Source: Paenibacillus sp. LS1 (GTDB lineage: Bacteria > Bacillota > Bacilli > Paenibacillales > Paenibacillaceae). Taken from it: a stretch of DNA of 64,000 bases. Positions 51,925 through 58,546 of the stretch are shown piece after piece; the first letter of the stretch is position 1; each line of letters opens with the position of its first letter. Made by a program: the position numbers and the translations under genes. The notes below the pieces were generated by a model. The model made no database searches. It was not told where the DNA came from and saw only the letters and a list, made by a program, of their open reading frames with translations. Location of the stretch: the NCBI RefSeq assembly GCF_026013365.1, contig NZ_JAPDOE010000002.1, positions 1,116,001-1,180,000 on the forward strand. The letters are read 5' to 3'.

Positions 51925-52767
51925 CTACTCCAGAATCTTTTCTAGTTTGCGCCTTGAAGCCTCGCGGTCATAATCCGAATTGTCCAGCCATACCTTATCC
52001 ATCTGAAGTAAGCCATAAATTTCGGACTCCAGTTTCTTTCTTTCCTGCAAAACCTGTACTGTACCCGCAACACCCTGATAACCCTGCGCTTGCCCGAATC
52101 CCTGATTCGTATAATAATTAATGAAGCCCTCTGACCATTCTTTTGGTCTTTCACTGACCGCCTTATTAAATGTATATGATATATCCTTCTGATCAATATA
52201 GATGAGAAGCGGATTCAGAGCATGAATGATACGTCCCAGTTCCAATACATACTGCACGTTCTGCTCTTTCGATTGATTACATTTTACAAGACCCATGGTC
52301 AGTGGATTCTGGATAAAACAACATTCAAATATCGTGATGGATTCATCATTCGTGCTTAACATATTTTGGGTAAAATCTTGCAACTTCTCGGTGATCAGTT
52401 TTACATTTTGTTCAAAAGGGATTTCGTAAACATCTCGGCTGACTATAGCCTGTACGACATGATCGGGAAGATCTATTCCCCACTGTTCTTTCATCTTACG
52501 GTATGGGATCAGGAAACCTTGATCATGGGCAATCGCATTACTTTCCAGAGTCTCTCTGTATTCTTCATGCGTGCTCAATAAAGCCTCGAAGTTTCCTGCA
52601 TAATAAAAAGCAACGCCTTCGTAATCAGCAGGGTGATCCAGGTTTCCTTCCTGAAATAGTTGTACCTGCTTGCCTTGTTCTATTAAAATTTCGGAAACCA
52701 TCTTGGCAATCGTTGACTTGCCTGAACCCGGTAATCCTTCAATGAGAATTAATTGCCTAGCCATCAT
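51925..52767 (-). CDS. P-loop NTPase / putative kinase
   Basis: The start at 52767 follows AAGGGTGG. The 280-residue protein begins MMARQLILIEGLPGSGKSTI with a perfect Walker A. FECCFIQNPLTMGLVK (about 160) and NPLLIYIDQKDISYTFNKAV (about 190) mark the later strands and lid-like region. It resembles nucleoside/shikimate-kinase-like P-loop proteins annotated only as hypothetical in Bacillales. Substrate unknown. Confidence 0.8.
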   Translation of the reverse strand: MMARQLILIEGLPGSGKSTIAKMVSEILIEQGKQVQLFQEGNLDHPADYEGVAFYYAGNFEALLSTHEEYRETLESNAIAHDQGFLIPYRKMKEQWGIDLPDHVVQAIVSRDVYEIPFEQNVKLITEKLQDFTQNMLSTNDESITIFECCFIQNPLTMGLVKCNQSKEQNVQYVLELGRIIHALNPLLIYIDQKDISYTFNKAVSERPKEWSEGFINYYTNQGFGQAQGYQGVAGTVQVLQERKKLESEIYGLLQMDKVWLDNSDYDREASRRKLEKILE

Positions 52768-52830
52768 TACACCACCCTTTATTTTGTATAAAATTTCCAT
52801 ATTCATGATCAAGATAATGTTCTACTGTTC

Positions 52831-53340
52831 TTAATCTATGTCTGCAAAAATCCATTGCGCGTTATCGCCATCCGCTTTCTTTTTCCAAAACACCATGATA
52901 TGGCTAGCTTCTTCTTCATTCTCTCTTAATTCTGTAATCGTCACGACTCCCTGATAGAGCTTTTTTTGCTCTTGAATAATGATTTCATCCATTGAGATGA
53001 TCTTTCGGACTTTAGAACCTGCCATGCCTGAGACGGGTGATGCAGGATCAATCAAACTCATATATCCCTTTTCGTCTCCTTCGTATAAATAACGCATACG
53101 GGCATTCATAAGTTTGACGATTTCCAATTTGTCACCTGTATAGTTTGTTTCATCGAGGTACTCTGGTGGGATGTCTTCCTTCTCTTGGGATGTCGATATT
53201 TCTTCATCCTGTTGTGTCTCTTTCGCTGTGACATTTTGAGGTGAGGAATCTATTGATTGCTGTGCATCTTCAGTGCTTTCCTTGTTCTGACAGGCAACCA
53301 GAAGTAGAAAAAATAATGAAAAGATCGTTAACTTCTTCAT
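52831..53340 (-). CDS. Lipoprotein of unknown function
   Basis: The 169-residue protein has the lipoprotein signal LTIFSLFFLLLVACQN (lipid Cys about 17), then a Ser/Glu/Gln-rich linker (about 18-60). A small alpha/beta domain follows: LVKLMNARMRYLYEGDEKGY-like helix and VVTITELRENEEEASHIMVF strands. It may be an NTF2-like fold, judged only from pattern. CGGAGG precedes the ATG. Confidence 0.78.
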   Translation of the reverse strand: MKKLTIFSLFFLLLVACQNKESTEDAQQSIDSSPQNVTAKETQQDEEISTSQEKEDIPPEYLDETNYTGDKLEIVKLMNARMRYLYEGDEKGYMSLIDPASPVSGMAGSKVRKIISMDEIIIQEQKKLYQGVVTITELRENEEEASHIMVFWKKKADGDNAQWIFADID

Positions 53341-53691
53341 AATTCTGTCCTCCGATCAGCGTTCGTCTACTCCTCCAAACTAGATCATGAGCTGCGTTGG
53401 ACTCTGGATTCCCACTGCTTCTTCAATTCAATCACGGATAATACCATCCCGGTTAAAACTTTGCGTGCCTTTTATTTTTCCAAAAGAAGACTTCCTATGT
53501 ATGTAAAATTTTCTCTCAAGGTACATCATAACCCATAATGTGGAATTTGCGAATAAACGAAGTAAACCATCTCTGTTTCTATCGCATTTCTCGCCAAAAA
53601 CACGCTGCTCTGCACGAGTTACATCATGCAAAGCGCGTGGATATCAGTAGAACTTTCATCAAACTTTTGTAACTGTTCACAATCCATCTAG
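53341..53691. other. 351-bp stretch without a supported gene
   Basis: This gap holds a 67-codon leftward open frame (53631-53428) with no ribosome site and no recognisable sequence. No terminator hairpin or repeat stands out. It may include the promoter of the lipoprotein gene to the left and eroded coding DNA. Confidence 0.5.
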
Positions 53692-54039
53692 CTATCTATT
53701 AAATAACATATTCATTATGCCGACCGCTTCAATCTGGATCTCCTTTTCTTCAGTATCCGCAAAACGGTAACTGTATGTTGATAAAATCCCCATATGCCCT
53801 ATATGTCGGCCTTTATAGTGAAGCTTCTTTTCCTCACCGTCGATCGTCTTCGTGAACGTCCTGCCATCATTCACATCATACGAAGCATGGATGTCATGTT
53901 CACTTGCGAGCCATGCAACAAAATCTTCTTCGTTTGGATTGGTCATTATTAGAGTAACGAGCAGAACAATAAACACAACAATGCCCGTTCTTAGTCCCGC
54001 GCCCCTCTTGCTACCATATTGCTTGTGCTCACGCTTCAT
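53692..54039 (-). CDS. Small membrane-anchored protein
   Basis: The start at 54039 (MKREHKQYGSKRG) lies 5 nt after the stop of the preceding gene, with GGGGTGA as ribosome site. The 115-residue product has one helix (about 19-35), then TNPNEEDFVAWLASEHDIHA and strands ending VGIMNMLFNR. The NPNEEDFVAWL start resembles DUF4359-type proteins. Function unknown. Co-transcribed with the next two genes upstream. Confidence 0.7.
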   Translation of the reverse strand: MKREHKQYGSKRGAGLRTGIVVFIVLLVTLIMTNPNEEDFVAWLASEHDIHASYDVNDGRTFTKTIDGEEKKLHYKGRHIGHMGILSTYSYRFADTEEKEIQIEAVGIMNMLFNR

Positions 54040-54044
54040 CACGT

Positions 54045-54437
54045 TCACCCCGTTTCTTGAACAGAGATCTCTACGTTCTTCGCCAAAACCCAACCATTCA
54101 ATCCATACGAGGATGAGATCACCATGTACTTGTATTTCTCTTCTATCAGCCGAGTTTGCAATTCGTCATAGGAATCATAGCTGACAGGCCAACCCTGACC
54201 CATACGCGATTCTAACAACTCGCGATTATAAGGGATAAAATGCTCTATATCCCACTCATTTAAATCCAGAATAATGCTGCCATGCAGCGGTGTATCAAAC
54301 GCATGGGCCATTACACCAGAGAATAAAACATCCATATTTTTCGGCACCTCATGACTCGAACGAGTACGCATCCTGATCCTTTCGTTCTCTAAATCGACTT
54401 CGTAACTTAGTATGATATTGTCATGCAAATTTGGCAT
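54045..54437 (-). CDS. Conserved-looking orphan protein
   Basis: The start at 54437 follows AAGGAGAGG. The 130-residue soluble protein has MPNLHDNIILSYEVDLENER, LFSGVMAHAFDTPLHGSIIL and IEHFIPYNRELLESRMGQGW. The layout (short, acidic, mixed alpha/beta, next to others of the kind) resembles immunity-type orphan proteins, but no family is identified. It lies 29 bp downstream of the next orphan gene. Confidence 0.65.
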   Translation of the reverse strand: MPNLHDNIILSYEVDLENERIRMRTRSSHEVPKNMDVLFSGVMAHAFDTPLHGSIILDLNEWDIEHFIPYNRELLESRMGQGWPVSYDSYDELQTRLIEEKYKYMVISSSYGLNGWVLAKNVEISVQETG

Positions 54438-54466
54438 AGTACCTCTCCTTCTGGTGTGCTCGTATA

Positions 54467-54865
54467 TCAAACACTGTAATATTGTTTATAGTCTGAGACC
54501 CATTCCGCTTTGGAAAAATCAACAAAGTCATACGGCTCGCACTGTCTAAGGTAAAGCAACTCCTCATGCGCCTGTTCCCGGTCCATATTTTCCAGATAAA
54601 TTAAGGTCTGCTCATATCCCGCACCACATAATAACTGCACATCAATATAACTGCCTGTGTCCTGATTCTTTCGTTTGGCTTGCCAAATCAGCGTGGTGTC
54701 CTCCACGTTTCCAATACAGAATAACATGATGCACAACAGTCTCAAAACCTCGTTATCCTCTGACTTTCGGTTTTCAATCTCTTGCTTCAATAGTTCTCGG
54801 ATCGGCTCTCGATGGATGTCATCAGGCTCCAATCCGTAAAACTCCAGCAGTTCTTCCTCGTTCAT
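54467..54865 (-). CDS. Orphan acidic helical protein
   Basis: The 132-residue protein is strongly acidic and helical: MNEEELLEFYGLEPDDIHRE, LLCIMLFCIGNVEDTTLIWQ, SYIDVQLLCGAGYEQTLIYL. The GNVEDTTLIWQAKR...IDVQLLCGAG pattern looks like a conserved domain, perhaps repeat-like helices, reminiscent of immunity proteins of polymorphic toxins. That link is inference. AAGGAG precedes the ATG. Confidence 0.65.
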   Translation of the reverse strand: MNEEELLEFYGLEPDDIHREPIRELLKQEIENRKSEDNEVLRLLCIMLFCIGNVEDTTLIWQAKRKNQDTGSYIDVQLLCGAGYEQTLIYLENMDREQAHEELLYLRQCEPYDFVDFSKAEWVSDYKQYYSV

Positions 54866-54983
54866 ACTTGTTCTCCTTACCTACTTGAGAATGTTATTTA
54901 ACGCTTCCGCTTTTTTTTCCTGCTATCCATTCTAGCATAAAAATAAAAAGCGATGATCTGCAGCCAATGTTCTCATACATGAT

Positions 54984-55008
54984 AAAAAGACTACTCACTC
55001 ATGAGTAG
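54984..55008 (-). terminator. Intrinsic terminator
   Basis: CTACTCA-TGAG-TGAGTAG followed by TCTTTTTATC leftward, 30 bp after the gene at 55038. Confidence 0.8.
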
Positions 55009-55037
55009 CCCCTATGCATTCATACACTCATATAACC

Positions 55038-55538
55038 TTACTCAATCTCAAAATACATCTCCTGATTTTGCAGAATCATCTCGTTCATGTGTACAATAGC
55101 TGCTTGCGCCACGGTCTGATAGGTCTCATATAACACCTCTGTTTTCTGGAGCAAGATTGGGTCCTTATCCAAATCAGTTGGCAGTACCTCACTCCACGCT
55201 TCATCCACTCTGTTTTTGTCCGTAATCAGACTTTCAATCTGGTCCAGTACATTCACCATTTCATCTAAACGAAAAAAGTGCATCCCATTTTTAATTCCAT
55301 GCCAGCTCTTAATCTCGATGATGTTATATGCCGAAAACCAGTAAAACTCTGCCAGACTCTTCGTGTGATTGTGATAGGAATAGAACAGAAATAAGGCTTG
55401 TTGCCCTTCATGTAGCTGTCGGTATATCTCTGCTTTGGCGGCCATATCTCTGCCCCGTACAGAAATAAGCATCGGTTCAATACATAACCAGCTAAGTTGC
55501 TTTGACTGTATATCTTCTGCTCGCACTCTAGCCCTCAA
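55038..55538 (-). CDS. Orphan soluble protein
   Basis: The TTG at 55538 is preferred because GAGGGG lies 7 nt upstream; an ATG 6 bp further up is too close to the site. The 166-residue protein has SWLCIEPMLISVRGRDMAAK, ALFLFYSYHNHTKSLAEFYW and a helical C-terminus. No family identified. It is followed by its own terminator and preceded by the DUF4188 gene at 27 bp. Confidence 0.65.
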   Translation of the reverse strand: MRARVRAEDIQSKQLSWLCIEPMLISVRGRDMAAKAEIYRQLHEGQQALFLFYSYHNHTKSLAEFYWFSAYNIIEIKSWHGIKNGMHFFRLDEMVNVLDQIESLITDKNRVDEAWSEVLPTDLDKDPILLQKTEVLYETYQTVAQAAIVHMNEMILQNQEMYFEIE

Positions 55539-55564
55539 TAACATTCCCCTCTCTGTTCAACGCT

Positions 55565-56068
55565 TTAAGGATTCTCTGGTGCTTCCACTGGCGGGTCACT
55601 CTCTCCGCCCATTCTGCGTCTGGATGTCTCCATCCTGCCTGTCACGGGAACATGTTCAGACGCTTTAGCTAATCCGAATTTTGGCATGTTAGCGTATATG
55701 GTCTCGAAAGATCCTGACTGAACCTTGTATGTTTCATGATAGATCCCTACAGTTCCATCGGAACCAATGGAGCGGTTGAATCTTTTCCAAGCTTCCAAGT
55801 GCAGTCCACCTCGTGCGTATTTCTCCAATTCATCGTAAGAGCGCCAGTATTGTAGTAGCGTCACCCCACGCCAGCTTATAAAATATTCTGTACTCAGAAA
55901 TCCAGTCTCCGGATTCATATACAATTCTTTAATCATCGGGCCCATGGACTTAAAAACAGGCAGCCATTTATGTATAGCCCACAGACGATTAATCCTCATG
56001 CCGATGATAAAAACAACAAATTCTCCCTCGATCTGAGCTGAATATCTCCCCTTATGTATGTTCGCCAC
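55565..56068 (-). CDS. DUF4188 family protein
   Basis: The start is a GTG at 56068 with AAGGAGGGG just upstream. The 167-residue protein fits DUF4188: IHKGRYSAQIEGEFVVFIIG, MRINRLWAIHKWLPVFKSMG, SWRGVTLLQYWRSYDELEKY and YHETYKVQSGSFETIYANMP. These are monooxygenase-like (dimeric alpha-beta barrel) proteins of unknown role. Likely one transcript with the genes on both sides. Confidence 0.88.
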   Translation of the reverse strand: MANIHKGRYSAQIEGEFVVFIIGMRINRLWAIHKWLPVFKSMGPMIKELYMNPETGFLSTEYFISWRGVTLLQYWRSYDELEKYARGGLHLEAWKRFNRSIGSDGTVGIYHETYKVQSGSFETIYANMPKFGLAKASEHVPVTGRMETSRRRMGGESDPPVEAPENP

Positions 56069-56101
56069 GTTACCCCTCCTTCTCTTCAAAAACATTCGAT
56101 T

Positions 56102-56554
56102 TCATCGGATCTGGACGACCCTTCCTATCCGCTCATAGGCATTCAGGGGAAACTCAAAACTCCACCGTTTGTGATATTCCTCCGGTCCCATTTCCTTCAA
56201 TTTGCTTAACCCTCTGTAAAATAGCTTAGTCAACTTGACCAATGATAACTCCTCGGACATAAGTAATCGCCCCTCTGTGACGGCTTCCGTGCTAAAATTA
56301 TCACTCATCTCATACACCATAAATTGAACGATTACCTGCGAACGTTTTTTGATCCAGAATCGATATTCTCCAGGTTCGGTCTGCATGGTCATGGTTACCT
56401 CCGTGGCTCCTTTGTGCAATGTAACGATTTGACGTGCTATCTCCTCAACCGCATCCGACAAAAAAGAAACCGGAATCTCAATCTGTTCTCCCTGATCAGG
56501 TTGAACCAGGATATCCAGCCATCCGTGCGGTTCAAGCGTCATAACGATGTCCAT
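56102..56554 (-). CDS. Orphan protein of unknown function
   Basis: The start at 56554 lies 6 nt after AAAGGAGG; a start 6 bp upstream abuts the site. The 150-residue protein is beta-rich at first (MDIVMTLEPHGWLDILVQPD, EVTMTMQTEPGEYRFWIKKR) and ends with helices (SLVKLTKLFYRGLSKLKEMG) and WSFEFPLNAYERIGRVV. It may be an immunity-type protein; unproven. It heads the run with DUF4188. Confidence 0.68.
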   Translation of the reverse strand: MDIVMTLEPHGWLDILVQPDQGEQIEIPVSFLSDAVEEIARQIVTLHKGATEVTMTMQTEPGEYRFWIKKRSQVIVQFMVYEMSDNFSTEAVTEGRLLMSEELSLVKLTKLFYRGLSKLKEMGPEEYHKRWSFEFPLNAYERIGRVVQIR

Positions 56555-56623
56555 AGCCATCCTCCTTTATGTGATTCTATGATGCAAGATTAACTGGAGA
56601 CGATGCCTTTCATTTGAGATATT

Positions 56624-56767
56624 CTAATGAGTCAGATGGTAAAGCCACGCCCCGATATCTTTACCAAAGGCATAAACCAAAGTTAACACAACGATAGATA
56701 ATAAAAATGCAGCACTCTTAGGATACTTCTTCATCAAATCAGATAGTTCTATTATTGTTTTTTGCAC
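56624..56767 (-). CDS. 47-residue single-pass membrane protein
   Basis: Read from sequence, starting GTG 7 nt after AAAGGAAG: VQKTIIELSDLMKKYPKSAA, FLLSIVVLTLVYAFGKDIGA, WLYHLTH. An amphipathic N-terminus precedes one helix. It begins 4 bp after the phospholipase C-like paralogue ends and is probably co-transcribed with it. Function unknown. Confidence 0.72.
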   Translation of the reverse strand: MQKTIIELSDLMKKYPKSAAFLLSIVVLTLVYAFGKDIGAWLYHLTH

Positions 56768-56771
56768 TATG

Positions 56772-57407
56772 CTACTTCCTTTCACGTAGATCCTTATAAA
56801 CATTCCATTTCGTGAACAATTGTTTTAGCGCCAATCCTGTTGTATGTATGAACTCTTCCATAGCTTCCATGGATAAAATATTTAAATCACCCACGGGTTC
56901 GTTGTGAGAGTCAGCTAAAAACTCAAGTTTCTCTCCCCTATACTGATACACCTCAGATTCTAGCAATCCACCTAAATCAAATGCTCTTCCCATGTTCAGC
57001 TCATTTATCCAATCATTGGTCCCCTCCCAATTCCGCAAAATCATAAACTCCAGCTTCGTGACATCCTGCGTATACACGCTTCTTCCATTGGGGTTGGCTT
57101 CATATGCAGGGTAAATATCGAATGTCCACACGCGGTCCGTATAGATGTGGGCGATGTAACCGCACAGATATTGCATGAATTTGGGATCACTATAAGCCAA
57201 CTTCTTGTTGGACTCGAAAAAGGCTTCAAGCTCTTCGTCTGTTGCGAATCTTCCTGCCTCTGGCATGAGGTGAGTTTTTGCTTTTTCGGTACGGGTGTTG
57301 GTTCTTACATGGATAGAATCAGGAGCGAGACTTCCCAATAACAATTCAGGGGAAGGCTTGGATATCAATTCGGATGCAATTGCAAAATGAACCATCGGCC
57401 AAGGCAA
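56772..57407 (-). CDS. Zinc-dependent phospholipase C-like hydrolase, paralogue 2
   Basis: The start is a TTG 8 nt after AAGGGAG; it is supported because it gives MPWPMVHFAIASEL, matching the MPLPMVHL start of the paralogue at 43567. The 211-residue product has LLGSLAPDSIHVRTNTR, AKTHLMPEAGRF and YLCGYIAHIYTDRVWTFDIY (about 80-99), giving the same His/Asp pattern. Cytosolic. Substrate unknown. The small membrane protein at 56624 follows it. Confidence 0.8.
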   Translation of the reverse strand: MPWPMVHFAIASELISKPSPELLLGSLAPDSIHVRTNTRTEKAKTHLMPEAGRFATDEELEAFFESNKKLAYSDPKFMQYLCGYIAHIYTDRVWTFDIYPAYEANPNGRSVYTQDVTKLEFMILRNWEGTNDWINELNMGRAFDLGGLLESEVYQYRGEKLEFLADSHNEPVGDLNILSMEAMEEFIHTTGLALKQLFTKWNVYKDLRERK

Positions 57408-57443
57408 TGTGAAAACTCCCTTCTATATTGAAATGGATTTACA

Positions 57444-57764
57444 TTAACAGTCTGAATTTTGAATCAACTGATTAAATATGTCTTTATAATGTATCGCCTC
57501 AGGAAATTTTTCATTGATAAACTTTATTTTACTCCAAAAGTCATCTTCACAATTTGAAACTGTGTCTTCAGCCAGGGACAATGCAAGATTGTGAAAAGCG
57601 TTTGTCATATGAAATATGAGCAGACTACTTCTTTTAGCATCCTCAACATCTACAACTGAGGGATGTGCTAACTTGGATGCAATCACACGTATATCTAAAA
57701 AGGCTTGGTATATTAATGTTTGGTATATTAATGTTTGGTATGCTTTAATTTTGTTTTGTTCCAT
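57444..57764 (-). CDS. Orphan protein with an N-terminal tandem duplication
   Basis: The 106-residue helical protein starts MEQNKIKAYQTLIYQTLIYQ, where a 15-bp tandem repeat doubles the QTLIY unit. FLDIRVIASKLAHPSVVDVE and SSLLIFHMTNAFHNLALSLA follow. No family recognised. A Lys-rich start and AAGAAGG site support expression. It sits between the phospholipase C-like paralogue and the CxxC protein. Confidence 0.65.
   Translation of the reverse strand: MEQNKIKAYQTLIYQTLIYQAFLDIRVIASKLAHPSVVDVEDAKRSSLLIFHMTNAFHNLALSLAEDTVSNCEDDFWSKIKFINEKFPEAIHYKDIFNQLIQNSDC
57705..57741 (-). repeat. 15-bp tandem repeat inside the orphan gene
   Basis: TTGGTATATTAATGT occurs twice in full (57705-57719, 57720-57734) and then in part. 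The unit is a multiple of three, so copy-number change would add or drop QTLIY without frameshift. Confidence 0.88.
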
Positions 57765-57867
57765 TCCTACACCTTCTTAGTGATAATATCAATCTCATAT
57801 AGACTTTTGAAAACAACAAGCTATAGCAATTCTTTTTTTGTTTATCCTCAAATAAAAGAGTTAAATT

Positions 57868-58350
57868 TTATATTCCAAAATGCACAATGCATTTCCCATT
57901 TATCTCAGCGTACTTTGCCATGTTCGCAACCTTGTGTAATTCATTGATTAATTCTAATTTGCTGTAAACGAGTTTCTCGAAGTAGCCCTTCTGTTCTTCT
58001 CCATGAAAACAGTAACTCCCTGTCAGAACAATCGGATCTGTCGCATGACTAAATAGTACAATCCAGGCCCGAATCAGTTGATGTAACTTCAACAATGCAT
58101 TCTGCTCTTCAATAACCGTTATTCCATAGTTGTTCAGTCCTCTACATCTCGTACAGGTGGACGGATTCCATGAATGCAACCATTGAAGGGAATCATAGAT
58201 GTATGCAATAAATTCGTCTTCCAGGGTCGCATATTTCTCTGGCGTTAACCCACTTTTATGTATCATGCCGTGAGAGTCCCAAGAGTAGGAAGTATGGATA
58301 TACTCGTTTACTTCCGCTTTGTTTTCAATCACAAAATGATGCTTCGGCAT
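57868..58350 (-). CDS. Orphan protein with a CxxC motif
   Basis: The ATG at 58350 follows GAGGGGGC; a GTG 6 bp upstream is also possible. The 160-residue protein has MPKHHFVIENKAEVNEYIHT, the CTRC motif in NPSTCTRCRGLNNYG (about 65-79) and a helical second half, LLKLHQLIRAWIVLFSHATD. A third and fourth Cys (SYCFHG, GKCIVHFG) could complete a zinc site. Not recognised. Confidence 0.68.
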   Translation of the reverse strand: MPKHHFVIENKAEVNEYIHTSYSWDSHGMIHKSGLTPEKYATLEDEFIAYIYDSLQWLHSWNPSTCTRCRGLNNYGITVIEEQNALLKLHQLIRAWIVLFSHATDPIVLTGSYCFHGEEQKGYFEKLVYSKLELINELHKVANMAKYAEINGKCIVHFGI

Positions 58351-58448
58351 GCTCACGCCCCCTCACACGCTTCTCTCCCATAGACTCCTCTTAATTCATC
58401 ATAACCCATGTATTGGTAAATGCGAAGTTGTTTTGAATCGAAAACATC

Positions 58449-58485
58449 AAAAAGCCTCCACAGTCTTATTCGACAGTGGAGACTC
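58449..58485 (-). terminator. Intrinsic terminator of the SLH gene
   Basis: AGTCTCCACTGTC-GAATAA-GACTGTGGAGGCT (one mismatch) then TTTTTGATG leftward. Confidence 0.78.
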
Positions 58486-58546
58486 TATTTGCTTCTACAC
58501 GTTCATCAGAATAGTCACTAATGAAAATGGTCTTCATACATAAATA

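Noticed and set aside
53428..53631. A 67-codon minus-strand frame in a gap
   Set aside because: No ribosome site, odd composition, no known motif; described as an empty stretch instead.
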